Shown one piece after another: positions 25,289 through 34,761 of a DNA stretch of 64,000 nt. How positions within the stretch are numbered: position 1 is the first letter of the stretch; every line of letters begins with the position of its first letter. Below the pieces are notes generated by a model. The model made no database searches and was not told the origin of the DNA. It was given only the letters and a program-made list of their open reading frames with translations. Source of the DNA: JAMXLO01 sp963726125 (GTDB taxonomy: Bacteria > Pseudomonadota > Alphaproteobacteria > Acetobacterales > Acetobacteraceae); NCBI GenBank assembly GCA_963726125.1, contig CAVSBG010000008.1, positions 620,001 through 684,000 of the forward strand, read 5' to 3'. The position numbers and the translations under genes are program-made.

Positions 25289-28200
25289 ATGAGCCCGTCG
25301 CGGATCTTCATTCTCCGACCTGTCGGCACGTGGCTGCTGATGGTGGCCATCGTTCTGGTGGGGATTGTTGCCTACGGCTTCCTGCCGGTGTCGGCGTTGC
25401 CCGAGGTCGATTACCCAACGATCCAGGTTCAGACGCTGTATCCGGGTGCAAGTCCCGAGGTGATGACATCGTCGGTGACCGCACCACTGGAGCGGCAATT
25501 CGGACAGATGCCCGGGTTGAACCAGATGTCGTCGGTGAGTTCGGCCGGTGCATCAGTGATCACTCTGCAGTTTAGCCTGGATCTGAGCCTCGATATAGCG
25601 GAGCAGGAGGTGCAGGCGGCGATCAACGCTGCCGGCAATCTGTTGCCATCCGATCTGCCGGCGCCGCCGATATACGCCAAAGTCAATCCGGCCGACGCAC
25701 CGATACTGACCATCGCTCTGACGTCGAAGACGTTGCCGCTGACGCAGTTGGAAAATCTGGCCGATACACGACTGGCGCAGAAGATCTCGCAACAGTCTGG
25801 CGTCGGTCTGGTCAGCATCAGCGGCGGCGAACGTCCCGCGGTGCGCATCCAGGTCAATCCGCGCGCGCTGGCGGCGTACGGACTGAATATCGACGACCTG
25901 CGTACGACTTTGGGGAACGCCAACGTCAACACGCCAAAGGGAAGTTTCGACGGGCCGCGCCAGGCCACCACGATCAATGCCAATGACCAGATCTCCACCG
26001 CGGAGGATTTCTCCACACTGGTGATCGCCTACCGGAATGGTGCACCGGTGCGGCTGACCGATGTCGCGACCGTGGTGCAGGGGGCGGAGAACACCAAGCT
26101 GGGTGCGTGGGCAAATCGCACGCCGGCAGTCATTTTGAATGTGCAGCGTCAGCCGGGCGCCAACGTCATCCAGGTCGTGGACAGCATCAAGAAGATGCTC
26201 CCCGAGATGCAATCGGCACTGCCGTCGTCGATCGACGTGACGGTACTCACTGATCGCACGACCACCATCCGCGCTTCAGTCGCAGATGTGGAGTTCGAGC
26301 TGGGGCTTGCGGTGATATTGGTTGTGCTGGTGATTTTCCTGTTCCTGCGCAACCTGCCGGCCACGATCATTCCAAGCCTGTCGGTGCCGCTGTCGTTGGT
26401 GGGAACGCTGGCGGTGATGTACCTGCTGGGGTTCAGTCTCGACAATCTTTCGTTGATGGCGCTGACGATCTCCACCGGCTTCGTGGTGGACGATGCGATT
26501 GTCATGATCGAGAACATCTCGCGGTACGTCGAAATGGGAGACAAGCCGCTGGATGCCGCCCTGAAGGGCTCGCAGCAGATCGGCTTCACCATCATATCGC
26601 TGACCGTATCGCTGATCGCCGTGCTGATTCCCCTGCTGTTCATGGGCGACGTCGTCGGCAGGCTGTTCCATGAATTCGCCATTACCCTGTCCGTTACAAT
26701 CATCATATCCGCAATCGTGTCGCTGACGCTGGTGCCGATGATGTGCGCGCGCCTGGTGCGGCATCGGCCGGAGTCGGAACGGACCCGCTTCGACGTCCGC
26801 GCCGAGCAAGCCTTCAACTGGGTGATCGATCGCTATGACCGGGCGTTGGTGGTCGTGCTGGATCATCAGCCGCTGACACTGCTGGTCGCGCTCGCCACGT
26901 TGTGTTTGACGATCTGGCTCTATGTGATTGTGCCGAAGGGGTTCTTTCCGGTGCAGGACACGGGCGTCCTCCAGGGCATCTCGGTGGCGGCGCAGAGCAC
27001 GTCGTTCGGTGCGATGGCAAAGAACCAGCAGGAACTGGCCGACGTCATTCTAAAGGACCCCGACGTGGTCAGCCTGAGTTCCTTCATCGGCGTGGACGGG
27101 CAGAACCTGACACTGAACACGGGCAGGTTCCTGATCAATCTCAGGCCCAAGGATGACCGGACGCTGAATGCGACACAGATAGCCCGACGCATCCAGCAGG
27201 AGACGGCGGGGATTGTGGGAGCCTCACTCTATCTGCAACCGGTGCAGGACCTGACTGTGGATTCCTCGATCAGCCGAACACAGTATCAATTCGTGCTGGA
27301 GAATCCCAACGCCGACGCGTTTCAGACATGGGTTCCGAAATTGCTGCAGCGGCTGGCCCAGTCACCGAACCTCGCCAATGTTGCGGCTGATCTGGCGCAG
27401 CAGGGATTGACGGTAAACCTGGTGATTGACCGCGCTACCGCGGCGCGTTTCGGTATCACACCTGCGACCGTGGACAATGCGCTGTATGATCTGTTTGGGC
27501 AGCGCATCATCTCCACCATCTATACGCAGTCCAACCAGTATCGCGTCATCATGGAGGCGGACCCGAACCTGCAGCAGTCGCTGGCCAGCCTCAATTCGAT
27601 ACGCTTGCCGTCATCCGCGGCAGCGAACGGACAGGTTCCGCTATCCACGATTGTAAGTGTCGAGCAGAAGCCGGGTCCGCTCGCGATTGATCACCTCGGG
27701 CAGTTCCCCGCCACGACGGTGTCATTCGATACTGCGCCCGGTGCATCGCTGGGCGCCGCGGTCGCTGACGTTCGTCAGGCGGAAAAGGATATCGGGCTGC
27801 CCGGGAGCTTCCTTACCGCCTTCCAAGGTGCTGCTTCGGCGCTGGAAGCATCGCTGTCCAACGAGCTGATGTTGGTGCTGGCGGCGATTGCCACGGTGTA
27901 CATCGTGCTGGGCGTACTGTACGAAAGCTTCATCCATCCGATCACGATCCTATCCACTCTACCGTCCGCGGGGGCAGGCGCACTGGTCGCGCTGCTGATT
28001 GCGGGGGACGATATCGACGTGATCTCGATCATCGGCATCATTCTGCTTATCGGCATCGTCAAGAAGAACGCCATCATGATGATCGACTTCGCATTGGCTG
28101 CCGAGCGCGAGGAAGGCAAACCACCGCTTGAGGCGATCCATCAGGCGGCGCTCCTTCGTTTCCGCCCCATCATGATGACCACAATGGCAGCCTTGCTCGG

Positions 28201-28405
28201 AGCGTTGCCGTTGATGCTCGGCAACGGCACCGGATCCGAACTGCGCCGTCCCCTTGGCGTGGCGATCGTCGGCGGCCTGATCGTCAGCCAGGTGCTGACA
28301 ATTTTCACGACACCAGTGATCTACCTGATGTTCGATCGCCTCGCCAAGCGTGTTGCCGGACCCAAATCCGAACAACGCCTGGCGGGCGATAGCGCGCCCC
28401 CGTGA
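25289..28405 (+). CDS. mdtB: RND efflux permease MdtB-like
   Basis: A 1038-residue resistance-nodulation-division pump, close in length to E. coli MdtB (1040). RIFILRPVGTWLLMVAIVLV begins it and FLPVSALPEVDYPTIQVQT follows. The proton-relay pair D-D near residue 402 is in GFVVDDAIVMIENISRY (TM4). The porter-domain and docking-domain pattern is complete, and GIILLIGIVKKNAIMMIDFA is the TM11 motif. MdtB works with MdtC as a heterotrimer exporting drugs and bile salts. The final codons overlap the start of mdtC (GTGA). Start ATG lies 17 nt after the mdtA stop. Confidence 0.93.
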   Translation: MSPSRIFILRPVGTWLLMVAIVLVGIVAYGFLPVSALPEVDYPTIQVQTLYPGASPEVMTSSVTAPLERQFGQMPGLNQMSSVSSAGASVITLQFSLDLSLDIAEQEVQAAINAAGNLLPSDLPAPPIYAKVNPADAPILTIALTSKTLPLTQLENLADTRLAQKISQQSGVGLVSISGGERPAVRIQVNPRALAAYGLNIDDLRTTLGNANVNTPKGSFDGPRQATTINANDQISTAEDFSTLVIAYRNGAPVRLTDVATVVQGAENTKLGAWANRTPAVILNVQRQPGANVIQVVDSIKKMLPEMQSALPSSIDVTVLTDRTTTIRASVADVEFELGLAVILVVLVIFLFLRNLPATIIPSLSVPLSLVGTLAVMYLLGFSLDNLSLMALTISTGFVVDDAIVMIENISRYVEMGDKPLDAALKGSQQIGFTIISLTVSLIAVLIPLLFMGDVVGRLFHEFAITLSVTIIISAIVSLTLVPMMCARLVRHRPESERTRFDVRAEQAFNWVIDRYDRALVVVLDHQPLTLLVALATLCLTIWLYVIVPKGFFPVQDTGVLQGISVAAQSTSFGAMAKNQQELADVILKDPDVVSLSSFIGVDGQNLTLNTGRFLINLRPKDDRTLNATQIARRIQQETAGIVGASLYLQPVQDLTVDSSISRTQYQFVLENPNADAFQTWVPKLLQRLAQSPNLANVAADLAQQGLTVNLVIDRATAARFGITPATVDNALYDLFGQRIISTIYTQSNQYRVIMEADPNLQQSLASLNSIRLPSSAAANGQVPLSTIVSVEQKPGPLAIDHLGQFPATTVSFDTAPGASLGAAVADVRQAEKDIGLPGSFLTAFQGAASALEASLSNELMLVLAAIATVYIVLGVLYESFIHPITILSTLPSAGAGALVALLIAGDDIDVISIIGIILLIGIVKKNAIMMIDFALAAEREEGKPPLEAIHQAALLRFRPIMMTTMAALLGALPLMLGNGTGSELRRPLGVAIVGGLIVSQVLTIFTTPVIYLMFDRLAKRVAGPKSEQRLAGDSAPP

Positions 28406-31400
28406 ATATCTCCGCGCCATTTGTCGCACGTCCGGTTGCGACCACGTTGCTGACGCTTGGCATTGCGCTGGCCGGTATCTTTGCATTCTTCCAGCTACCG
28501 GTGTCGCCACTGCCACAAGTCGACATTCCCACGATATCAGTAACTGCGGCGCTGCCGGGCGCCAGTCCGGATACCGTTGCGACCAGCGTTGCAAGCCCGC
28601 TGGAACGGCATCTTGGGCAGATTGCCGATGTGACCGAGATGACATCCAGCAGCTCGGTCGGTCAGGCGCGCGTTGTGCTGCAATTCGGGCTGGACCGCGA
28701 CATCAATGGCGCAGCGCGCGACGTGCAGGCAGCGATCAACGCGGCGCGCGCGGATCTGCCGACATCGCTGCGCAGCAATCCAACCTATCGGAAGTTCAAT
28801 CCCGCCGATGCGCCGATACTGATCCTGGCGCTGACCTCCAAGACCATGACGCGTGGCCAGATTTACGACGTCGCCAGCAACGTGCTGCAGCAGCGTCTGT
28901 CCCAGATCGATGGCATCGGGCAGGTCATCATAGGGGGGGCCGCCCAACCCGCCGTGCGGGTGGAACTCAATCCGCAGGCGCTGTTCAAGTACGGCATCGG
29001 ATTGGAGGGCGTGCGCGCAGCGCTTGCCTCGGCGAACGCCCACAGCCCGAAAGGCGCGATCGAGGAAGGCGATCGGCATTACCAACTCTACACCAACGAT
29101 CAGGCCAGTACGGCAGCAGAGTACCAGCCGCTCATCGTCGCATACCGCAACGGCGCGCCGGTTCGGCTTTCGGACGTGGCCGACGTCGTGGACTCAGTCG
29201 AAAACCTTCGCAACGTGGGTGTGGCGAACGGCACGCCGGCGGTGCTGGTCATCGTATCGCGCCAGCCGGGTGCGAACATCATAGATGCGGTGGACGCCGT
29301 GAAGCGGGCGCTGCCGCAACTGGAAGCGGCGATGCCCAGCGACATCAACGTAACCATCGCCAATGATCGCAGCACGACAATTCGTGCATCGTTGCAGGAC
29401 ACCGAGACAACATTGCTGATCGCAATCGCCCTGGTCACGCTGGTGGTGTACCTGTTCCTGCGGAGTTGGCGCGCGACGTTGATCCCCTCGATCGCGGTGC
29501 CGGTGTCGATCATCGGCACGTTCGGAGCGATGTATCTGCTGGGGTTCAGTCTCGATATCCTGTCGCTGATGGCGCTGACGGTCTCCACGGGTTTCGTGGT
29601 CGATGATGCGATCGTTGTGCTGGAGAACATCTCGCGTCACCTGGAAGCGGGGATGCCGCGGCTGCAGGCGGCGTTGCTTGGTGCGCGCGAGGTCGGTTTC
29701 ACCGTGATCTCGATCAGCTTGTCATTGATCGCGGTGTTCATTCCGATCTTGCTGATGGGCACCGTCATCGGCCGGTTCTTTCGGGAATTCGCGTTGACGT
29801 TGTCGCTCGCCATTATGGTTTCACTGGCGATTTCGCTCACCACGATCCCGATGATGTGTGCGCTTTTCCTGCGGCCCATGCCGAGACGCGTGACGCAACG
29901 GCGTTCGCTGTTCGATCGGGTGTTGCGTATCTACCGCAGCAGTTTGGATTGGTCGTTGGGTCACGGCATTCTGGTCATGCTGATCTGGGTGCTCACGATC
30001 GGACTGAACATCTGGCTCTTCGTAATCATCCCCAAGGGGCTGTTCCCGGAGGAGGATACCGGGCGGCTAATCGGCAGCATGCAGGCGGACCAGAGCACGT
30101 CGTTCCAGGCGATGCAGCAGAAGCTCGAGCAGATGGTGACGATCGTGCGGCGCGATCCGGCTGTCGAGAACGTCGTCGGGTTTACCGGCCAGGGTAGCGG
30201 CGGTGCCGGAGGACAATCCAACACCGGCCAGGTGTTTGTCGCGCTCAAGCCGATCTCACAACGCGGCAGCATGGACCAGATAACGACACGGTTACGTCGG
30301 GAGCTGGCGGTCGTTCCGGGAGCAAGGCTGTTCCTGCAGCCGATCCAGGATTTTCGGATGGGCGGCCGGCAGGGCAATGCAGCCTATCAGTACACGCTGC
30401 AAGGGGATGATTCGCATCAGCTATATGAGTGGGCGAACAAATTGCAGGATGCGCTTCAAAACAATCCAGTGCTGCTCGACGTGAATTCGGATCAGCAGCA
30501 AAAGGGGTTGGAAACCGATCTGGTGATAGATCGTCCCACCGCCAGCCGACTGGGTATCACTGCGAGCCAGATCGACAACACGTTATACGATGCATTCGGA
30601 CAGCGGCAGGTTTCGACGATCTATAGCGCGCTCAATCAGTACCACGTTGTGATGGAGGTCGCGCCGCAATACTGGCAAAGCCCGGAGACGTTGAAGGACA
30701 TTTATGTCAGCACGTCGGGCGGAAATGCCAGCGGCACACAGGTTTCAAACGCCGTGGTCGGGACTGTGGCAACACCGAAGACGGCGAACGCGACGACCGC
30801 GGAGGCAAACGCCGCGGCGATCGCGACCAGCTCGGCGCGAAATGCGTCCAACAATGCCCTGGCGACCACGGGCAAAGGCGGCGCGTCCTCCGCGGCTGCC
30901 GTCAGCACGACGAAGGAGACGATGGTCCCACTCGCTGCATTCACGCATTATGGACCCGGCAACACCCCTTTGGCGGTGAACCATCAGGAACAGTTCGTCG
31001 CCACGACAATCTCCTTCAACCTGGCCCCCGGCAAGTCGCTGAGCGATGCATCCCAGGTGATCGATCAGGCGGTGGAGCAGATCCGCATGCCGGCGAGTAT
31101 TCATGGGTCTTTCCAGGGTACGGCGCGCACCTTCCAGCAGTTCCTGTCGAACGAAATCCTGCTGATCGCTACTGCACTGATTGCCGTCTACATCGTGCTC
31201 GGCATTCTGTATGAAAGCACCATTCATCCGATTACCATCCTGTCCACGTTGCCCTCGGCGGGTGTCGGAGCAGTGTTGGCGTTGATGCTGTTCAACACCG
31301 AATTCAGCATCATCGCGCTGATCGGCGTGATCCTGCTCATCGGCATCGTCAAGAAGAACGCCATCATGATGATCGACTTTGCGTTGGACGCGGAGAGGAC

Positions 31401-31704
31401 GCGCCATCTGTCCTCGCGTGAGGCGATCCTCGAGGCCTGCGTGCTGCGGTTCCGCCCGATCATGATGACCACCTGCGCAGCCCTGTTTGGTGCCTTGCCA
31501 CTGGCGTTCAGCTTCGGCAACGGCGGCGAGGTCAGGCGGCCGCTGGGCATTGCCATCGTAGGTGGACTGATTGTAAGCCAGGCACTGACGCTATACACCA
31601 CGCCGGTGGTGTACCTGTATTTGGACCGGTTCCGCAATGCCATGCGGCAGCGTTGGCGTCGGGCTTTCCCAGGTATCGCGGCGGCCTCGGAGCCTGCGGA
31701 ATAA
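28402..31704 (+). CDS. mdtC: RND efflux permease MdtC-like with insertion
   Basis: A 1100-residue RND pump of MdtC type. It starts with GTG within the mdtB stop (translation coupling). ISAPFVARPVATTLLTLGIA, GFVVDDAIVVLENISRH with the TM4 aspartates near residue 401, and VILLIGIVKKNAIMMIDFAL are all present. It is about 70 residues longer than E. coli MdtC (1025). The extra part, roughly residues 770-840 (30710-30930), is Ala/Ser/Thr/Asn-rich low complexity in the second periplasmic loop, between LKDIYVST and VPLAAFTHYGPGN. The insertion is in frame and probably forms a disordered surface loop. Confidence 0.92.
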   Translation: MNISAPFVARPVATTLLTLGIALAGIFAFFQLPVSPLPQVDIPTISVTAALPGASPDTVATSVASPLERHLGQIADVTEMTSSSSVGQARVVLQFGLDRDINGAARDVQAAINAARADLPTSLRSNPTYRKFNPADAPILILALTSKTMTRGQIYDVASNVLQQRLSQIDGIGQVIIGGAAQPAVRVELNPQALFKYGIGLEGVRAALASANAHSPKGAIEEGDRHYQLYTNDQASTAAEYQPLIVAYRNGAPVRLSDVADVVDSVENLRNVGVANGTPAVLVIVSRQPGANIIDAVDAVKRALPQLEAAMPSDINVTIANDRSTTIRASLQDTETTLLIAIALVTLVVYLFLRSWRATLIPSIAVPVSIIGTFGAMYLLGFSLDILSLMALTVSTGFVVDDAIVVLENISRHLEAGMPRLQAALLGAREVGFTVISISLSLIAVFIPILLMGTVIGRFFREFALTLSLAIMVSLAISLTTIPMMCALFLRPMPRRVTQRRSLFDRVLRIYRSSLDWSLGHGILVMLIWVLTIGLNIWLFVIIPKGLFPEEDTGRLIGSMQADQSTSFQAMQQKLEQMVTIVRRDPAVENVVGFTGQGSGGAGGQSNTGQVFVALKPISQRGSMDQITTRLRRELAVVPGARLFLQPIQDFRMGGRQGNAAYQYTLQGDDSHQLYEWANKLQDALQNNPVLLDVNSDQQQKGLETDLVIDRPTASRLGITASQIDNTLYDAFGQRQVSTIYSALNQYHVVMEVAPQYWQSPETLKDIYVSTSGGNASGTQVSNAVVGTVATPKTANATTAEANAAAIATSSARNASNNALATTGKGGASSAAAVSTTKETMVPLAAFTHYGPGNTPLAVNHQEQFVATTISFNLAPGKSLSDASQVIDQAVEQIRMPASIHGSFQGTARTFQQFLSNEILLIATALIAVYIVLGILYESTIHPITILSTLPSAGVGAVLALMLFNTEFSIIALIGVILLIGIVKKNAIMMIDFALDAERTRHLSSREAILEACVLRFRPIMMTTCAALFGALPLAFSFGNGGEVRRPLGIAIVGGLIVSQALTLYTTPVVYLYLDRFRNAMRQRWRRAFPGIAAASEPAE

Positions 31705-33221
31705 TGCGTCGTTGCCTGCTGCTTCCGCTGCTTGCGCTATCGGCATGCATGGTCGGGCCGGACTATAAGAAGCCCGATCCGATCCTGTCCACCGAGTACA
31801 AGGAGCTGCAGGGCTGGACGATCGCGCAGCCGCAGGATGCGGCCGACCGTGGCGCCTGGTGGTCGGTCTATCGTGATCCAGTACTTGATTCGCTGGAACG
31901 CCAGGTGGAGGTGTCCAACCAGACAGTCAAGCAATTCGAGGCACAGTATCGAAATGCGGTAGCGCTGGTTCAGGGTGCACAGGCAAATCTGTTTCCGGTG
32001 GTAGGCGTCAATGCCAATGTGACGGAGCGGTCAGGTTTTGGAGGCAGCGGGAGCACCGGCTCGAATATCATCAACTCGACGGGCATCGCGACCAATACGA
32101 CCGGCAACGGCGTCAGTGGTGGCGGCGGCGGTAGTGCCGGTGCGCCGCGGACGCAATATAGCCTGGAAGGGACCGCCGATTGGACTCTCGACGTTTGGGG
32201 CGCCATTCGCCGCCAGGTGGCGAGCCAGGTGGCTGGCGCCCAGGTCAGCGCAGCCGACCTTGCGAATGCGCAACTATCGGCACAGGCGACGCTGGCCACG
32301 GACTACTTTGATTTGCGCGCGGAGGATTCGCTGGAGGCTATTCTACGGAATACTGTGGCGGCGTTTGAACGCTCGTTGCAGATCGTGCAGAACCAGCACG
32401 CGGCGGGCACGGTGTCGGAGGCCGACGTGGTGACGGCGCAGGCTCAATTGGAAGGGGCTCGTGCGCAGCTTGTCGGCGTTGGGGTGCAACGGGCGCAGTT
32501 CGAACATGCGATTGCCGTGCTGACTGGGCATCCGCCGGCAGAACTGACAATTCCTCCGGCGCCGTTGACGTTGAACGTGCCGGTGATGCCGCCGGGCCTG
32601 CCATCGACGCTGCTGCAACGTCGGCCCGATATCGCTGCCGCGGAGCGCCAGATGCAGCAGGAGAACGAGCTGATCGGCGTGCAGGTCGCGGCGTACTATC
32701 CGACCATCAGCCTTTCGACGCTGGCCGGCTATGTCGGTAGCCCACTATCGCAGCTGTTCACGACCGCCAACCGTATCTGGTCGCTGGGCGCATCCGCGAA
32801 CGAGACGCTGTTCGCGGGTGGTGCGCGATCGAGCGCCGTGGCGGCGGCGCAGGCCACTTACGACCAGAGCGTCGGGAATTATCGGCAGGTCGTGCTGACG
32901 GCGCTGCAGCAGGTGGAGGATCAATTGTCGACCTTGCGCATCCTGGAGCGGCAGGCGCGGGCAGAGGCGATCGCGGTTGCCGCGGCGCAACGTGCCGTCG
33001 ATGTCACACTCAACCAATACCGCGCCGGCACGGTTGCCTATACGACTGTCATCACGGAGCAGACGTCGTTGCTATCCGACCAGCAGGCGCAGTTGGCGGT
33101 GCAGCAGAACCGGCTGGTGGCCAGCGTCGCGCTGATCACTGCGCTGGGTGGGGGTTGGAACAAGGATGAGCTGCCCACTCGTGACGACCTGCCACATGCG
33201 TTGGACGTGCTGAAGCCATAA
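31704..33221 (+). CDS. outer-membrane factor lipoprotein, NodT family
   Basis: A 505-residue TolC/NodT-type channel. MRRCLLLPLLALSAC with a lipobox at C15 shows a lipoprotein anchored in the outer membrane, followed by MVGPDYKKPDP, the signature start of NodT proteins. QYSLEGTADWTLDVWGAIRR and RPDIAAAERQMQQENELIGV are further family blocks (the latter in the second repeat). The start ATG overlaps the mdtC stop (TAATG), so the gene is translationally coupled and completes an MdtABC plus channel operon. Confidence 0.92.
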   Translation: MRRCLLLPLLALSACMVGPDYKKPDPILSTEYKELQGWTIAQPQDAADRGAWWSVYRDPVLDSLERQVEVSNQTVKQFEAQYRNAVALVQGAQANLFPVVGVNANVTERSGFGGSGSTGSNIINSTGIATNTTGNGVSGGGGGSAGAPRTQYSLEGTADWTLDVWGAIRRQVASQVAGAQVSAADLANAQLSAQATLATDYFDLRAEDSLEAILRNTVAAFERSLQIVQNQHAAGTVSEADVVTAQAQLEGARAQLVGVGVQRAQFEHAIAVLTGHPPAELTIPPAPLTLNVPVMPPGLPSTLLQRRPDIAAAERQMQQENELIGVQVAAYYPTISLSTLAGYVGSPLSQLFTTANRIWSLGASANETLFAGGARSSAVAAAQATYDQSVGNYRQVVLTALQQVEDQLSTLRILERQARAEAIAVAAAQRAVDVTLNQYRAGTVAYTTVITEQTSLLSDQQAQLAVQQNRLVASVALITALGGGWNKDELPTRDDLPHALDVLKP

Positions 33222-33244
33222 AGACTTGACTGCGCGCGGACCGT

Positions 33245-33991
33245 TCATCCCGCGTCTCGGTGCAACCTTCGGTCGACCGCGAGCAAGGCGACGCTGACGG
33301 TTGCGGCAAACAGCACCAGCAGCAGCGTGACCGCCATGATCATGCGCACGTTCTGCAAACCGATGGCCGTCATCAGCAGATAACCCAGGCCGCGTTGCGA
33401 GCCGAACATTTCGCCGAGCAACGTGCCAATGAGAGTGAGCGAGAAGCTTACGCGGATGCCGGTGAAGATCTCGGGCAAGGCGCTTGGGATGATGATTGCC
33501 CGGACGACGTGCCACTGTGTCAGCCGCATGACCTGCGCCGTCTTCAGCAGCACCGGTTTGACCGTTCCTACGGCCGTCATGGTGAAAATCGCCATCGGCA
33601 CGATGCCGTGGATCGCACCGAACGCAACCTTCGCTGGCATGCCGATGCCGAACGCCAGCAGCACGATCGGGTAGAGCGTGATCTTCGGCACCGAGTAGAA
33701 CGATACCAGCATCGGTTCGGCGACCTCGCCCGAGAAACGATGAAGGCCGAGGGTCAGTCCGATCAGCAATCCAAGCGCCAGGGAAATAACCAGTGCGAAA
33801 AGAAACGCAGTGCCGGTTGCCATCACGTTCGACCAGAAGTCAGCGGTGCCCAGCAGATGCAGCAGATAAGCGATTGTCGCCATCGGCGGGGCCATGGCAT
33901 CTTCGCCGGCGAATTCGAACAGCAGTTGCCACGCGATGAGCAGCGCGACAATCAGCAGCATTCCATTCCATCGGGAGAGAGCGCGTTGCAT
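33245..33991 (-). CDS. ABC transporter permease (SsuC/TauC type), second copy
   Basis: A 248-residue BPD-type inner-membrane permease with six hydrophobic segments (WNGMLLIVALLIAWQLLFEF at the start). The EAA-type ATPase contact loop is RLTQWHVVRAIIIPSALPEI followed by FTGIRVSFSLTLIGTLLGE. It belongs to importers of sulfonates, taurine, nitrate or thiamine precursors. Its ATG overlaps the stop of the previous permease gene (TGATG), so the two are co-translated and probably form a heterodimer. It converges on the outer-membrane factor gene. Confidence 0.88.
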   Translation of the reverse strand: MQRALSRWNGMLLIVALLIAWQLLFEFAGEDAMAPPMATIAYLLHLLGTADFWSNVMATGTAFLFALVISLALGLLIGLTLGLHRFSGEVAEPMLVSFYSVPKITLYPIVLLAFGIGMPAKVAFGAIHGIVPMAIFTMTAVGTVKPVLLKTAQVMRLTQWHVVRAIIIPSALPEIFTGIRVSFSLTLIGTLLGEMFGSQRGLGYLLMTAIGLQNVRMIMAVTLLLVLFAATVSVALLAVDRRLHRDAG

Positions 33992-34743
33992 CAGCGGTAG
34001 CCTCGCCGCTTCATCAACGTGATCTCCCATCGCGACAGAGCCGCATTCACGACAACAGAGATCAGCAGGATGAGCAGGATCAGCGGATACATCGTCGCGT
34101 TGTCGAAGTTGTTGTAGGCGAAGCTGATCTCGTACCCAATGCCGGTGTTGGACATGATGAACTCCGCCCCGATGACACCGATGAATGCATAGGCGACGGC
34201 GAGGCGCACGCCGGTCAATAGATACGGTGTCGCGCACGGCAGGGTGACGTGGAGCGCGGTGTCGACGGGACTCAGCCGATGGACGCGTGCGGTCTTGATC
34301 AGCACGCGCGATATCCGATCGAGGCCGGCCAGCGTGTTCATGATCACAGCCACCACGGCGAGCATGAATCCGATGATGATCTGCGGTGCATCACCCAGGC
34401 CGAACAGCACGATCAGCAAAGGGTAGAAGGCAAAGACCGGGATGGCATAATACGTGGCGAACAGCGGCTCCAGTCCCTGCCGCAGTGCACGTTGGCCATG
34501 GATGGCGACGCCGAGGCAGATGCCGGCGATGGTGGCCGCGACGAAGGCAGCGATGACATTCCACAGGGTCTTCAGCATCGCGCCATTCATCTTGCCGGAT
34601 GCCAGCAGCGCGAACAGGTCGCGCAGGATGATGCTGGGTGGCGGCATGGTGAGGTTGTCGATCACGCCGGTCCGGCACAACAGTTCCAGCAGCAGAACCA
34701 CCAGGAGCGTCAGGCCGAGGCGGACGAGAGCTGCGCAATTCAT
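33991..34743 (-). CDS. ABC transporter permease (SsuC/TauC type), first copy
   Basis: A 250-residue permease; LVRLGLTLLVVLLLELLC is the first segment, AIPVFAFYPLLIVLFGLGDA the substrate-facing segment, and RLSPVDTALHVTLPCATPYL the ATPase contact loop, with GVRLAVAYAFIGVIGAEFI following. It pairs with the permease encoded immediately downstream. Upstream of its start (34744 onward) an insertion sequence has entered, which probably cuts the gene pair off from its native promoter. The missing partners (ATPase and binding protein) lie on the other side of the insertion. Confidence 0.88.
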   Translation of the reverse strand: MNCAALVRLGLTLLVVLLLELLCRTGVIDNLTMPPPSIILRDLFALLASGKMNGAMLKTLWNVIAAFVAATIAGICLGVAIHGQRALRQGLEPLFATYYAIPVFAFYPLLIVLFGLGDAPQIIIGFMLAVVAVIMNTLAGLDRISRVLIKTARVHRLSPVDTALHVTLPCATPYLLTGVRLAVAYAFIGVIGAEFIMSNTGIGYEISFAYNNFDNATMYPLILLILLISVVVNAALSRWEITLMKRRGYR

Positions 34744-34761
34744 GTCGCTAGCTAGTCAATG

